DNA from: Photobacterium kishitanii
Lineage (GTDB): Bacteria; Pseudomonadota; Gammaproteobacteria; Enterobacterales; Vibrionaceae
Direction: 5' to 3'
DNA length: 64,000 nt
NCBI RefSeq assembly: GCF_003026355.1
Contig: NZ_PYON01000020.1
Coordinates: 1 to 64,000, forward strand
Under the pieces are notes generated by a model. It did no database searches and was not told the origin of the DNA. It saw only the letters and a program-made list of their open reading frames with translations. Shown here in pieces: positions 17,029 through 27,281 of the stretch. How positions within the stretch are numbered: position 1 is the first letter of the stretch; each line of letters starts with the position of its first letter. The position numbers and the translations under genes were made by a program.

Positions 17029-17949
17029 ATGAGTAAAATATCAACCTTTTTAAAAGGCATGGCAATGGGCGCAGCTGATGTTGTTCCTGGCGTGTCAGGC
17101 GGTACGATCGCATTCATCACCGGCATTTACGATACGCTGCTTGAAAGTATTCGTCGTATAAACCCTAGTTTAATCGGGGTAATACGCAAAGGTGGCATTA
17201 AAGCAGCATTTGAGCACGTTAACGGCACATTTTTAATCTGTCTCTTTGGCGGTATTTTAACGAGTATCTTTACGTTTGCTAAATTAATTACCTGGATGCT
17301 TCATACTCATCCAATTCCACTTTGGTCATTTTTCTTTGGCTTAATTATCATTTCAGTTATTCACATGCTTAAACAAGTAGATAAATGGAGTATTAGCCGC
17401 TTTATTGCCATTATTTTTGGTATCGCCTTTGCTTATGGTATTACCGTTCTGCACCCAGTGGCGATGGATCCAACACCACTAAATATTCTTATTGCCGGCG
17501 CTATTGCGATTTGTGCAATGATTCTACCTGGCATATCCGGAAGTTTTATTTTACTTCTTCTTGGTATGTACGCCCCTATCTTAGCAGCAGCAAAATCAGT
17601 AGATGTAGTTACATTAGGGTTATTTGCTGTCGGTTGTGTCATTGGGCTATTAACATTCTCACATGTACTTTCGTGGATTCTACGCAGCTATCGTGATATT
17701 GCACTTACACTACTAACCGGTCTAATGATTGGTACCCTAGGTAAAATTTGGCCGTGGAAAGAAGTTATCTCATGGCGTACAAACTCACATGGTGAGCAAG
17801 TACCACTAATTGAGCATAACCTTTCACCATTTAGCTATGAGCATGTTACAGGGCATCCTGCGTTGTTAGGCTATGCTATCTTTGCCATGATTTTAGGACT
17901 AGCTGTTGTATGGGGTCTTGAAAAATACGCTGAACATAACGACGACTAA
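17029..17949 (+). CDS. DUF368 polytopic membrane protein (PopT-type undecaprenyl-phosphate translocase)
   Basis: 306 residues from ATG 17029 (GGAA upstream), giving MSKISTFLKGMAMGAADVVP. The start 14 codons earlier adds a tail unlike the family. The signature GAADVVPGVSGGT near the N-terminus and its internal repeat MILPGISGSFILLLLGMY near the middle are the two re-entrant motifs of DUF368, with about eight membrane segments. DUF368 members, including a Vibrio cholerae protein, have been shown to recycle C55-P across the inner membrane for wall and polysaccharide synthesis. Monocistronic, with its own terminator. Confidence 0.9.
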   Translation: MSKISTFLKGMAMGAADVVPGVSGGTIAFITGIYDTLLESIRRINPSLIGVIRKGGIKAAFEHVNGTFLICLFGGILTSIFTFAKLITWMLHTHPIPLWSFFFGLIIISVIHMLKQVDKWSISRFIAIIFGIAFAYGITVLHPVAMDPTPLNILIAGAIAICAMILPGISGSFILLLLGMYAPILAAAKSVDVVTLGLFAVGCVIGLLTFSHVLSWILRSYRDIALTLLTGLMIGTLGKIWPWKEVISWRTNSHGEQVPLIEHNLSPFSYEHVTGHPALLGYAIFAMILGLAVVWGLEKYAEHNDD

Positions 17950-17973
17950 TTACGAATACCAGACAATACATAG

Positions 17974-17999
17974 AAGCAGCCCATGTGGCTGCTTTTTTT
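17974..17999 (+). terminator. Terminator of the DUF368 gene
   Basis: AAGCAGCC / GGCTGCTT stem with a short loop followed by a run of seven Ts. Confidence 0.8.
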
Positions 18000-18125
18000 A
18001 TGCTTTTCTTACAATCTATGTTGTTACATCACAAAAAATCATTCATTGCCTACCTTTTATAGACATCTGTATTCATAATTCATTTATCCCAACTAGATTA
18101 TCTGGGAACATTTAAGGACGAATGA

Positions 18126-18719
18126 ATGAAATACCAATGGATTATCCTTGCTCTTGCTTTAGTCGCAGGCCTATTTACTCGCTACATGATGGATAGTAAC
18201 GATCCAGATATTGCACGTGAGCCTTACTACCCAATGAACTTTTTAGAGTCTGGTACACAAGTCATAGACTTATTTGACCAAGAAGACCCGCGTATACGTT
18301 TGGTCTATTTTGGTTATACACAATGCCCAGATGTATGTCCGACATCGCTAGCGGTATTGTCAGCGGCTTTAAAAGCTATTCCCCAACAACAACGTGACAA
18401 ATTATGGCCTATTTTTATATCTCTTGATCCTACTCGTGACACTGCCAATATAACGGCTCAATATGCTGCCTATTTTGATGCCACTATTACAGGTGCTACA
18501 GGAACAGAACAACAAATTAAAGCATTGGCTGATACATATAGCGTACTCTATATTAAAAACACATTAGATAATTCTGAAATAAAATACGTTATAGATCACA
18601 ATTCTTATTTTTATTTTTTAAAACCGAGTGGTGAGCTAATTAAAAAACTTCCGCACATGGCTAGTCCTTCTCAATTAATCGCTACTATTCCGATAATAAC
18701 AGCAGAGATAAATAACTAA
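18126..18719 (+). CDS. SCO1/SenC/PrrC family thioredoxin-fold copper protein
   Basis: 197 residues. An N-terminal signal anchor (IILALALVAGLF) is followed by a thioredoxin-like domain in the periplasm. The copper/redox motif QCPDVCP gives C67 and C71, and a conserved downstream His is present in YVIDHNSYFYFL. LDPTRDT is also typical. These proteins deliver copper to the CuA site of cytochrome oxidase or act as thiol reductants. No oxidase genes are in the window. The start has AAGGACGA upstream. Placed between DUF368 and lpp with no operon partner. Confidence 0.9.
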   Translation: MKYQWIILALALVAGLFTRYMMDSNDPDIAREPYYPMNFLESGTQVIDLFDQEDPRIRLVYFGYTQCPDVCPTSLAVLSAALKAIPQQQRDKLWPIFISLDPTRDTANITAQYAAYFDATITGATGTEQQIKALADTYSVLYIKNTLDNSEIKYVIDHNSYFYFLKPSGELIKKLPHMASPSQLIATIPIITAEINN

Positions 18720-19177
18720 TTAATGATATATAGATAACTAACAAGTGAACAAACATATCAAACAAGACTCACATATGCAGTGTTTTATAATTAAACACGC
18801 TTTTTTTTCATAACCTAATATAAGTTCGCAATGTTTTTCATTACTTATTTTTTGCTCATTTTTTAATCGATTATGTTATTTATTTGAGTGTTGGCAAAAT
18901 TTTACATTACCCTGACTTTACCCATTACTAAAAACGAGAAATTACTTGTAACTCCTTATATTAAGCGGGTTTATGCTTGTTCTAAATTAAATATAAATGC
19001 AAAAAAACGGTTAAATATGTACTTTTTTTATTCAAAAAAGCGAACTTAATCGGATTTTTTTTTCTCAACCAAAAAAAATTAATGAGCAATTATAACAAGT
19101 TATGCCATAATGAATTTGCCAACTCAAACTTTACTTAACAGTTGTAGTGGCTAAATCAATATGGAGATTATATAAAA
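18720..19177. other. AT-rich gene-free region upstream of lpp
   Basis: Very AT-rich, with repeated T-tracts (18788-18798, 19061-19070). No ORF seen. It should contain the strong lpp promoter and an UP-like element. CATAAT near 19105 is a possible -10 but no good -35 is obvious. Confidence 0.4.
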
Positions 19178-19441
19178 ATGAAACGTACTGTATCTATCTT
19201 AGCTGGTGTTTTACTAAGTGCTTCACTTGTAGGTTGTTCTAGCTCTGATGAAGTAAGTCAAATGCAGCAACTAACTAACAAAGTTGACACACTATCTGAG
19301 CAAGTTAGTGCACTACAAGGTCAACAAGACCAAATCGTAGGCGCAGTAAATGATTCTCGTGCAGCATCTGACGCAGCATACCAAGAAGCAATGCGTGCTA
19401 ATAAGCGTATTGATAACATTGCTGGTTCATACACTAAGTAA
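19178..19441 (+). CDS. lpp: Major outer-membrane (Braun) lipoprotein
   Basis: 87 residues: a lipoprotein signal with lipobox LVGC (C20), then a single uninterrupted heptad-repeat coiled coil (MQQLTNKVDTLSEQVSALQG) forming the Lpp trimer, and a C-terminal Lys in SYTK for covalent attachment to meso-DAP of peptidoglycan. E. coli Lpp ends KYRK. It is highly abundant in most species. GGAG-like upstream sequence ATGGAGATT serves as the ribosome-binding site. Its presumed anchoring enzyme is the convergent L,D-transpeptidase just downstream. Confidence 0.95.
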   Translation: MKRTVSILAGVLLSASLVGCSSSDEVSQMQQLTNKVDTLSEQVSALQGQQDQIVGAVNDSRAASDAAYQEAMRANKRIDNIAGSYTK

Positions 19442-19466
19442 TCAATACTTAGTCGTAAAATACCTA

Positions 19467-19498
19467 AAGAGATGGCTCATGCCGTCTCTTTTTATTTA
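19467..19498 (+). terminator. lpp terminator
   Basis: AAGAGATGGC / GCCGTCTCTT stem with a four-base loop and a following T-rich run. Confidence 0.85.
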
Positions 19499-19648
19499 TA
19501 CTAACGAATCTTGTTCATTATTAAGTGACCTTAATTAAACCTCTACCATATTATATTCAATAAAAAATAAATATAGCGGCACAATACCGTCCAACCTATA
19601 CAATATAATAATGATTAGACGTCTTATTGTGATTTTCAATGCACAAAA

Positions 19649-19674
19649 AAAACGAGATAATTATATCTCGTTTT
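19649..19674. terminator. Terminator of the L,D-transpeptidase gene
   Basis: AAAACGAGATA and TATCTCGTTTT form a near-perfect stem flanked by A and T runs. It is placed to end the minus-strand transcript and could stop readthrough from lpp. Confidence 0.7.
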
Positions 19675-19693
19675 ATGGCAATCTATCTATTAT

Positions 19694-20599
19694 TTAAGAT
19701 TTTAGGATAACAGGAAGACCTGATTGTTTATCTAACTCTGAGTACAATCGTTGTGTCGCCTTTTTATCACCTTCAATGTCATCCAATAAGACTTTAGGTG
19801 CTTCAACACTTTTCTTAACGCCAATTTGAGATTCATCTTTAGATAATGGCGAATGAATTTCCACGATCAACTCACCATCAGGATCACGAGATATTTTTAC
19901 AGGTTGATTAATAATTTGTACTTGAGTACCTAGAGGAACTTGTGGAAATAACCACTCAACATCCCAAGGATTCATACGAATACACCCACCACTCACTCGC
20001 ATGCCAATACCGAAATCTTTATTAGTTCCATGAATAAGATATTCGCCATGACCATAAGCTAATCGCATTTTATAATCACCCAACGGATTATCTGGTCCCG
20101 CAGGTACAACTGCAGGTAAAATATCCCCTTTTGCGGCGTGCTCTTTACGAATAGATGCAGGTGGTGTCCAGGTTGGATTTTTCACTTTTTCATTAATCGA
20201 TGTAATCATATTCGGTGTTTCACGACCAACTCGACCAATACCAATAGGAAAAACATAAACAGTAGATGCATCATCTTTAGGAAAATAGTAAAGACGTAAT
20301 TCTGCAAGATTAACCACAATACCTTTATGTGCTACATCTGGTAGTACAACTTGAGTAGGTATTTGTAATAATTTTCCTGGTTGTGGTAAAAATGGATCAA
20401 CACCTTTGTTAGCATCCATCATCCCAAGAAAACCCACGTTATACTTATTAGCTATATCAGCAAGGCTATCACCTTGCTTTACTTCATAATATTCTGTTGT
20501 ACCAACGATATTACTACCATCAGTAGGTAGCTTATATTCTATTGCATGCGCTGCGGATGAGGCTAAACATGTGAGTGACAAAAGTAATGCGCGGTACAC
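19694..20599 (-). CDS. L,D-transpeptidase with LysM domain (Lpp-anchoring type)
   Basis: About 301 residues. GTG 20599 is chosen because CCGGAG precedes it and it directly opens the signal peptide (VYRALLLSLTCLASSAAHA). An ATG 12 codons upstream would put a polar stretch before the signal. The mature protein has a LysM module (YEVKQGDSLADIANKYNVG) and a YkuD domain with HGTNKDFGIG and the catalytic Cys in VSGGCIRM. The E. coli ErfK/YbiS/YcfS enzymes with this layout attach Lpp to meso-DAP in the periplasm. Proximity to lpp supports that role here. Confidence 0.92.
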   Translation of the reverse strand: MYRALLLSLTCLASSAAHAIEYKLPTDGSNIVGTTEYYEVKQGDSLADIANKYNVGFLGMMDANKGVDPFLPQPGKLLQIPTQVVLPDVAHKGIVVNLAELRLYYFPKDDASTVYVFPIGIGRVGRETPNMITSINEKVKNPTWTPPASIRKEHAAKGDILPAVVPAGPDNPLGDYKMRLAYGHGEYLIHGTNKDFGIGMRVSGGCIRMNPWDVEWLFPQVPLGTQVQIINQPVKISRDPDGELIVEIHSPLSKDESQIGVKKSVEAPKVLLDDIEGDKKATQRLYSELDKQSGLPVILKS

Positions 20600-20833
20600 G
20601 ACAATATCTCCGGTTAAGATCTTACAAACATTCAATCATGGATGTAAAACGCTGTAATTAATTATGCATACAATAACTATATCTAATTATTACATGTGTT
20701 TTTAAGCTCTACTGCCATACTACTTGATATCATTTTAATCTACTAGCTTATCGGTAACAGTAAATCTACATTAATATTAGTTGCGACGTGCTAACTAATA
20801 GCATGATGACGCTATATAACTATAACCCTTCAT

Positions 20834-20872
20834 AAAAAAGAGCTGTTAAATCTTGGTAAGACCTAACAGCTC
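20834..20872 (-). terminator. Terminator of the desaturase gene
   Basis: GAGCTGTTA / TAACAGCTC with a 15-base loop, followed on the minus strand by a T-run. Confidence 0.75.
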
Positions 20873-20890
20873 AATAACGATTTTTGAATA

Positions 20891-22024
20891 TTAAACAGTG
20901 TATTGTTGTACTAAATATTTCCAATCACGTCGTTGTTGTTTTAATTTCTGCCGAATAGACTCATACTGTTGCATAAACTCAAAGCTCTCATAATTATTGA
21001 CTAACTTCTTCTGCCGCAAGTCTATTAAGCGCTTTTTTACTTGGTAATAATCGGAAATTTTGCTGATTAACGCTTCATACTCATATTGTAGTTGCAATAA
21101 ACGGACACTATTATTTGGCAGTGTTTTCAATTTATATTGCAACCGTATAAATTCCATTTTTGCGCGGGTTTTTTCAATTCTGTCAGCAGACGTTACTTTC
21201 AAATTTGTCGTCCATCCTAGTAATGAACAACCTTTAATTAACCATTTAGTAGGATCGAATTGCCACCAGCGAATACCATTTCGGTAATCGTTTTCAAAGA
21301 TATGATGATAATTATGGTACCCCTCACCGAATGTTAACCATGCAATAACACCGTTATCTCGAGCTGTATTACGATCTGTATAGGGTTGAGAACCCCATTT
21401 ATGCGCCAATGAATTAATAAGAAATGTAGTATGATGACTTAATACTAACCGCAAGACCCCAATAAACAATATAGCTCCCCACATATTGCCTAATAACAAC
21501 CCTATTGCTACAGGTATTCCAATATTCATTATTGCTACTAAGAATAAATAATATTTATGTTGCCAAACCACAATAGGGTCTTGCTGTAAATCTATACAAT
21601 TTGAATAGTCATGATAACGACTAGCTTGATATTGCCGTAACATCCAACCAATATGGCTATAAAAGAACCCCATTTTAGCTGAATATGGATCTTTGAGGTT
21701 ATTATCAACATGGCGATGATGCACTCGGTGATCTGAACACCAATGTAGAATACTATTTTGCAACGCAAATGCCCCACCAAGTGCAAATATCAATCGCAAA
21801 AAGCAATTTGCTTGATAACTTTGATGCGCCCATAAGCGATGATAACCCGCAGTAATTGACATACCACAATAGCAGAATGCCACGATAGTCATAATGACAA
21901 GCGTAAGATCAAGTTTATAAAAGTAGCAATAGAGTGGAACACCAATGGTTGCGATAGCAAACGTTAGTGTAAATAGAATCACATTCAACCAAATTAGTGG
22001 TGGTTTTTGCTGTTGAGGTATCAT
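20891..22024 (-). CDS. Membrane acyl-CoA/acyl-lipid fatty-acid desaturase (delta-9 type)
   Basis: 377 residues. The three histidine boxes of the di-iron membrane desaturases are present: HRLWAH, HRVHHRHVD and GYHNYHH. About four membrane segments flank them (two near 10-65, two near 155-200), with a charged coiled-coil-like tail after residue ~285 that is longer than usual. The enzyme introduces a cis double bond using O2 and a ferredoxin/cytochrome electron donor, a cold/fluidity adaptation common in marine bacteria. No dedicated reductase is adjacent. Confidence 0.92.
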   Translation of the reverse strand: MIPQQQKPPLIWLNVILFTLTFAIATIGVPLYCYFYKLDLTLVIMTIVAFCYCGMSITAGYHRLWAHQSYQANCFLRLIFALGGAFALQNSILHWCSDHRVHHRHVDNNLKDPYSAKMGFFYSHIGWMLRQYQASRYHDYSNCIDLQQDPIVVWQHKYYLFLVAIMNIGIPVAIGLLLGNMWGAILFIGVLRLVLSHHTTFLINSLAHKWGSQPYTDRNTARDNGVIAWLTFGEGYHNYHHIFENDYRNGIRWWQFDPTKWLIKGCSLLGWTTNLKVTSADRIEKTRAKMEFIRLQYKLKTLPNNSVRLLQLQYEYEALISKISDYYQVKKRLIDLRQKKLVNNYESFEFMQQYESIRQKLKQQRRDWKYLVQQYTV

Positions 22025-22114
22025 CCTTTTTCACCTTATTTTCAGCGTACACATGTAAGCCACACTACACTGGGTACTTAGGGTGATTCAACTAACCAAC
22101 AATATTAAACGCTA

Positions 22115-22600
22115 TTACAGCATCAATAATGTGATTCCTGCCGCATCAAAACGAGCAGTAATGCAACGATAATCTTTATGTGATGGTTGATAATAGCTCG
22201 CAGGCATAGTCTCTTTTAATCCAGCTTGTGCTACCACGTTGTATTCCTCGCGTGTCATGATGATATACTCAAGACAATTATCAATAATAGCTTGAATGCT
22301 CTCAATCGTTGCCTCATCATCACGCACTAATGCTTTAAAATGCCCTGTAATCACCGATAATGGCATTACCATCTCTCTAACAAGCAATTTTCGTTCCTTA
22401 ATTTGGCTTGCTGCGACAGTTCGCTTACCAGCATCAAATATTTGTATCCAATCAGGTTTACCTTGTTTAGTCACTAGTCCATGTTGATAACAATAATAAG
22501 ACTCTAAAAACGTCCGTAAGTGACAATAACGTTCAGAATATACTTCTAGGTAAATATGCTGTAATTCAATATTGGCATTGAATTTATTAATAGCACTCAT
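22115..22600 (-). CDS. Conserved hypothetical cytoplasmic protein
   Basis: About 161 residues, starting at the ATG with AGGA eight bases upstream; an ATG seven codons earlier is possible. No signal peptide or membrane segment. Mixed helical composition with two Cys early (CHLRTFLESYYCYQ). I do not recognise the family. It lies between the desaturase and msrP without overlapping either. Confidence 0.65.
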   Translation of the reverse strand: MSAINKFNANIELQHIYLEVYSERYCHLRTFLESYYCYQHGLVTKQGKPDWIQIFDAGKRTVAASQIKERKLLVREMVMPLSVITGHFKALVRDDEATIESIQAIIDNCLEYIIMTREEYNVVAQAGLKETMPASYYQPSHKDYRCITARFDAAGITLLML

Positions 22601-22800
22601 CGCTCTTAATCCTGATTTCACATTAAATTTATAATCTAAATACTATTATAACCATATAAACTCCTTTTTTATTTAATTGTTTTTATTGGCTTATTTCATT
22701 AGTCACAATAAATATCATCTGACTCTGAAATTTTTATAATCAGATTACGGTCTACTCAAATGACAATAGTTATTCGTTTAAATACAACAATAGGTACCTT

Positions 22801-23814
22801 ATGCAAATAAAAATACGCCCCCGTTGGGCACTATCAGAAAGCCAAGCAACTCCTGAGACCGTTTATCGTCAGCGTCGAGATATTTTAAAAAAACTAGGCA
22901 TTGCTGCTGTAGGACTACCGCTATCAACCAATGCCCAGGCTGGATTGTTTGATTTTATTTCATCGCCAGAAGAGCAAGCAGTTGATCATCGTCGGCAACT
23001 TATCGGGGCGACGTCACCATTATCAAACTCGGCATTATCGCTTACACCTGAAGATAAAGTGCTTCATTACAATAATTTCTACGAATTTGGTGCAGATAAG
23101 TCTTCTCCTGCTGTACGTGCAGAAAAGTTTATAACGGATCCTTGGAACGTCACCATCGACGGCCTAGTCAATAAGCCTTTCACACTTGATTATGATGATT
23201 TATTCAATCAATTTAATTTAGAAGAGCGTATCTATCGTTTACGTTGTGTTGAAGCTTGGTCAATGAATATTCCTTGGATAGGCTTTAGTTTACGCGACAT
23301 CATAAAAAAGGCTGATCCTCAACAACGGGCTAAGTATATTGCCTTTGAAACATTGTACGATCCAAAACAAATGCCAGGGCAAGCATCATCCCGCCTTGGT
23401 GGTGGTATTGATTACCCCTATGTAGAAGGACTTCGCATTGATGAAGCAATGCATCCACTGACGATGATCTCGGTTGGATTATATGGCAAAACATTAGCAC
23501 CGCAAAATGGCGCACCACTACGCCTCGTTGTGCCATGGAAATATGGATTTAAGAGTATTAAATCTATTGTACGGATCCACCTTACCGATCAACAACCACC
23601 AACAACTTGGAATCGGTTAGCAGCCAGTGAATATGGCTTTTATGCCAATGTTAACCCCCAGGTAGATCATCCTCGTTGGAGTCAAGCAAGTGAACGGTTT
23701 ATCGGTGAAGGTAATGTATTTAGTAGTCGCCGCCAACCAACCTTAATGTTTAATGGTTATGCTGAAGAAGTAGCGTCGCTATATAAAGGTATGGATTTAA
23801 AAAGGAACTATTAA
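22801..23814 (+). CDS. msrP: Periplasmic methionine-sulfoxide reductase, molybdopterin subunit MsrP (YedY)
   Basis: 337 residues. The Tat signal [11 protein letters not shown] precedes a hydrophobic stretch ending at AQA. The Mo-ligand Cys is in [11 protein letters not shown] (about residue 150), the sulfite-oxidase fold signature of YedY/MsrP. The enzyme repairs methionine sulfoxide in periplasmic proteins using electrons from MsrQ. It overlaps msrQ by one base (TAATG), so the two are translationally coupled. Confidence 0.95.
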   Translation: MQIKIRPRWALSESQATPETVYRQRRDILKKLGIAAVGLPLSTNAQAGLFDFISSPEEQAVDHRRQLIGATSPLSNSALSLTPEDKVLHYNNFYEFGADKSSPAVRAEKFITDPWNVTIDGLVNKPFTLDYDDLFNQFNLEERIYRLRCVEAWSMNIPWIGFSLRDIIKKADPQQRAKYIAFETLYDPKQMPGQASSRLGGGIDYPYVEGLRIDEAMHPLTMISVGLYGKTLAPQNGAPLRLVVPWKYGFKSIKSIVRIHLTDQQPPTTWNRLAASEYGFYANVNPQVDHPRWSQASERFIGEGNVFSSRRQPTLMFNGYAEEVASLYKGMDLKRNY

Positions 23815-24485
23815 TGCTCACTCGACATGTTCAACAATACCGCCTTACACCCACACGTATTTTAATAATGAAAGTAGTTATTCATGCTATTTCGTTATTG
23901 TTTGTTACGCTATTGGTTTATAACACTCTCAACGGTGGTTTTGGCGCAGATCCAGTCAAAGGTATTGAACATTTTACGGGCAAAGCTGCACTAAATACTC
24001 TAATCCTTACTCTCTTATTATCACCATTAGCCAAAAAATATAAACAAGGCGGACTAATACGTTTAAGACGATTATTAGGAGTATATAGTTTCTTTTGGGT
24101 TGCTTTGCATCTTAGTGCCTACCTTGCTCTAGATCTTAATTTTGATTGGGCTTTATTAGGTAGTGAAATTATTAAACGTCCTTACCTTGCCATTGGTGCT
24201 GTTAGTGGAATTATTTTATTACTACTGGCACTAACCTCCCCCCAAGCAGTACAACGTCGCTTAGGTAAGTCGTGGCAAAAATTGCACAATTGGGTTTATC
24301 TGGCGCTTATACTGAGTCCAATTCATTATTACTGGTCTGTAAAATCAGACATTATCGAGCCCTCAATTTATCTGTTAATCTGTACTTGCTTACTTTATTG
24401 CCGTAAACAAAAGTTAAGCAAATGGTTTACTAAAACTAACAATCAATACTCAACTAAACCTGCCTCAAAGATATCTAATAACTAA
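23814..24485 (+). CDS. msrQ: Heme b membrane subunit MsrQ (YedZ)
   Basis: 223 residues with about six membrane segments and conserved His residues (HFTGKAALN, HLSAYLALDL, HNWVYLALILSPIHYYW) expected to bind heme b. It takes electrons from quinol or flavin reductase and passes them to MsrP. The C-terminal ~25 residues are polar and cytoplasmic. Second gene of the msrPQ pair. Confidence 0.94.
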   Translation: MLTRHVQQYRLTPTRILIMKVVIHAISLLFVTLLVYNTLNGGFGADPVKGIEHFTGKAALNTLILTLLLSPLAKKYKQGGLIRLRRLLGVYSFFWVALHLSAYLALDLNFDWALLGSEIIKRPYLAIGAVSGIILLLLALTSPQAVQRRLGKSWQKLHNWVYLALILSPIHYYWSVKSDIIEPSIYLLICTCLLYCRKQKLSKWFTKTNNQYSTKPASKISNN

Positions 24486-24548
24486 AGTTGATTAAGACGA
24501 AAACTCTATCGTTACCTTTAATCTCAGATAAATTCAAACAAACCAAAG

Positions 24549-24573
24549 AATGCAAATGATTATCATTTGCATT
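24549..24573 (+). promoter_or_regulatory. Fur-type operator upstream of the metal ABC transporter
   Basis: A nearly perfect 25-base palindrome whose core CAAATGATTATCATTTG matches the Fur box pattern (TGATTATCA centre). Placed about 60 bases before the sitA-like gene. Repression by Fe-Fur (or a Mn-responsive Fur relative) is the expected control. Confidence 0.7.
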
Positions 24574-24633
24574 CAATTCATTGCTTTGTTATAACTCTAA
24601 TAAGACATAGGATCTTCATATAGGGACAATTCA

Positions 24634-25548
24634 ATGATCAACTTTTTAACACCACCTTTTGCAAAACCTCTTTCTATAATCGCACTTTCACTTTCAATGT
24701 TAGGCATTAGCACTCAAGCTCATGCTGACAATAAATTTAAAGTCGTCACCACTTTCACCATCATTGCAGATATGGCACAAAATGTTGCTGGTGATGCCGC
24801 TATAGTGACATCAATCACAAAACCCAATGCTGAAATTCATAATTACCAAGCAACACCTGGCGATATTCGCCGAGCACAAGACGCTGATTTAATTTTATAT
24901 AACGGACTTAACCTTGAATTATGGTTTGAGAAATTTTTTCACAATTTGCATGATGTACCTTCTGCTGTCGTATCAACCAATATCTCTCCCTTAAATATCA
25001 CTCAAGGTCCTTATGATGGTAAACCTAATCCTCATGCATGGATGTCACCCACGAATGGCATTATTTACGTAGAAAATATTCGACAAGCGCTAGTTAAGTT
25101 TGATCCTAAAAACGCCGCAACATATAACCATAATGCCGCCAAATATAAACAACAAATTCAACAAACTATTGATCCTATACGTGCTCAAATCGACAAAGTT
25201 CCAACCCAAAAACGATGGTTAGTCACCAGTGAAGGAGCATTTAGCTATCTAGCCCGAGATTTTAACCTTAATGAACTTTTCTTATGGCCAATCAATGCCG
25301 ACGCACAAGGTACACCACAACAAGTACGCCATGTTATCGACCAAGTACGTGCACATAATATTGATGCCATTTTTAGTGAAAGTACTGTATCAGCAAAACC
25401 CGCACAACAAGTCGCAAGGGAAACAGGTGCTAACTACGCTGGTGTGCTATATGTCGATTCTCTGAGTAATAGCACTGGGCCGGTACCGACTTATCTTGAT
25501 TTATTAGCAGTTACATCAACCACTATCGCGCAAGGATTGAACCAATAA
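24634..25548 (+). CDS. sitA: Periplasmic Mn/Fe-binding protein of ABC transporter (SitA-type)
   Basis: 304 residues with a cleaved signal ([15 protein letters not shown]). Cluster A-I metal-binding fold: [15 protein letters not shown], then the metal ligands His in [12 protein letters not shown], His in NPHAWMSP, Glu in FSESTVSAK and Asp in VLYVDSLS, matching SitA/MntC/PsaA-like proteins. It captures Mn(II) (or Fe(II)). AGGGA precedes the start. It overlaps the ATPase gene by one base. Confidence 0.93.
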   Translation: MINFLTPPFAKPLSIIALSLSMLGISTQAHADNKFKVVTTFTIIADMAQNVAGDAAIVTSITKPNAEIHNYQATPGDIRRAQDADLILYNGLNLELWFEKFFHNLHDVPSAVVSTNISPLNITQGPYDGKPNPHAWMSPTNGIIYVENIRQALVKFDPKNAATYNHNAAKYKQQIQQTIDPIRAQIDKVPTQKRWLVTSEGAFSYLARDFNLNELFLWPINADAQGTPQQVRHVIDQVRAHNIDAIFSESTVSAKPAQQVARETGANYAGVLYVDSLSNSTGPVPTYLDLLAVTSTTIAQGLNQ

Positions 25549-26372
25549 TGTCTGGATTAACTATCGATAACGTAACTGTCACTTACCGTAATGGTCATAC
25601 GGCGTTACACAATGCCAGCTTTAGTATTCCACAAGGCTCAATAGCAGCACTGGTCGGTATCAATGGCAGCGGTAAATCAACCTTATTTAAATCTATTATG
25701 GGATTCGTCCCTGTTAGCCAAGGCACAGTTAACATAATGGGTATGGCAGCAAAACGTGCTTTAAAACAAAATATTGTGGCTTATGTACCGCAAAGCGAGG
25801 AAATAGACTGGAACTTTCCCGTTCTCGTTGAAGATGTAGTAATGATGGGTCGTTATGGCTATATGAATATGTTTCGAATTCCTCGAGCTGAAGATCATCA
25901 GCAAGTCACATCAGCATTAGAGAGAGTCAATATGGTGTCTTATCGAAAGCGTCAAATTGGTGAGCTTTCAGGTGGGCAACGTAAACGCGTTTTTCTTGCT
26001 CGAGCACTCGCCCAAGAAAGTAAAGTCATTCTACTCGATGAGCCATTTACTGGGGTCGATGTACAAACAGAAGAGCAAATCATGGCATTGCTGCGCGCAC
26101 TGCGTGACGAAGGTAAAGTAATGCTAGTTTCTACTCATAACTTAGGTAGCGTACCTGATTTTTGTGATCGTACCGTACTAATAAACAAAACAATTTTAGC
26201 ATCAGGATTCACAAAAGACATTTTCACACCTGAAAACCTTAAAATTGCATTTGGCGGTGTACTTAGACATTTCATTTTAGGAGGAAAAGATCTCCATCAT
26301 GATGATGATCAACGTCAAGTGAATGTATTGTCGGATCATAAACGTCCCATTGTCATGTACGGTAACAGTTAA
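25548..26372 (+). CDS. sitB: Mn/Fe ABC transporter ATPase (SitB-type)
   Basis: 274 residues with Walker [11 protein letters not shown]-loop QSEEIDW, signature [15 protein letters not shown], Walker [13 protein letters not shown] and H-switch STHNLG. A His/Asp-rich C-terminal tail (HHDDDQR) follows. It energises metal import through the two downstream permeases. The operon order substrate-binding-ATPase-permease-permease is that of sitABCD. Confidence 0.95.
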   Translation: MSGLTIDNVTVTYRNGHTALHNASFSIPQGSIAALVGINGSGKSTLFKSIMGFVPVSQGTVNIMGMAAKRALKQNIVAYVPQSEEIDWNFPVLVEDVVMMGRYGYMNMFRIPRAEDHQQVTSALERVNMVSYRKRQIGELSGGQRKRVFLARALAQESKVILLDEPFTGVDVQTEEQIMALLRALRDEGKVMLVSTHNLGSVPDFCDRTVLINKTILASGFTKDIFTPENLKIAFGGVLRHFILGGKDLHHDDDQRQVNVLSDHKRPIVMYGNS

Positions 26373-26381
26373 GGAACTAAC

Positions 26382-27281
26382 ATGGATTATTTAATGGAAC
26401 CCTTCCAATATAGTTACATGATTAACGCAATGTGGGTAAGCGCATTAATTGGTGGGGTTTGTGCCTTTCTATCAACCTATCTCATGCTTAAAGGTTGGTC
26501 ATTAATTGGTGATGCATTATCACATTCGATTGTGCCAGGGGTTGCGGGGGCTTATATGTTAGGGCTTCCCTTTGCCTTTGGCGCCTTCATTTCTGGTGGT
26601 TTAGCTGCGGCCGCTATGTTTTTTTTAAGCCAACGTAGTAAGTTAAAAGAAGATGCTATCATCGGACTTATCTTTACTTCATTTTTTGGATTAGGGTTAT
26701 TTTTAGTCTCCCTCTATCCAACTGCCGTTAATATTCAGACCATTGTAATGGGTAACATTTTAGCAATAACGCCAGTCGACACATTACAAATTGTTATTAT
26801 TGGTGGCGTATCATTAGCTGTTTTATTAGTGAAGTGGAAAGACTTTATGGTGGTTTTTTTTGATGAAAACCACGCTAAATCAATTGGTTTAAATCCGACA
26901 GCATTAAAAATCGTTTTCTTTGCTCTCCTCAGTGCATCAACCGTTGCAGCACTACAAACTGTCGGCGCTTTTTTAGTGATCGCAATGGTTGTGATTCCCG
27001 GAGCAACTGCATATCTACTAAGTGATAAGTTCTCACACGTTATTATATACAGCGTTAGCTTTGGTACGGGATGTTCATTTATCGGTGCATATCTAAGCTA
27101 TTTTATCGATGGAGCAACAGGTGGCGTCATTGTTTTATTACAAGCCACATGTTTTTTAATGGCGTTCTTTTTTGCCCCTAAACACGGCAAATTAGCCAGC
27201 ATTCGCAACGCTAAGCACCCACATCCATCCTTATTAAAAGATATATCAAAGATCGAAACAGGAGCTGGGTCCCATGGCTAA
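26382..27281 (+). CDS. sitC: Mn/Fe ABC transporter permease (SitC-type)
   Basis: 299 residues, about eight membrane segments, ABC-3 family. GWSLIGDALSHSIVPGVAGAY is the characteristic cytoplasmic-loop region (motif GDALSHS). It starts nine bases after the ATPase stop. Its 3' end overlaps the next permease by eight bases. It presumably forms a heterodimeric channel with the following gene product. Confidence 0.94.
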   Translation: MDYLMEPFQYSYMINAMWVSALIGGVCAFLSTYLMLKGWSLIGDALSHSIVPGVAGAYMLGLPFAFGAFISGGLAAAAMFFLSQRSKLKEDAIIGLIFTSFFGLGLFLVSLYPTAVNIQTIVMGNILAITPVDTLQIVIIGGVSLAVLLVKWKDFMVVFFDENHAKSIGLNPTALKIVFFALLSASTVAALQTVGAFLVIAMVVIPGATAYLLSDKFSHVIIYSVSFGTGCSFIGAYLSYFIDGATGGVIVLLQATCFLMAFFFAPKHGKLASIRNAKHPHPSLLKDISKIETGAGSHG

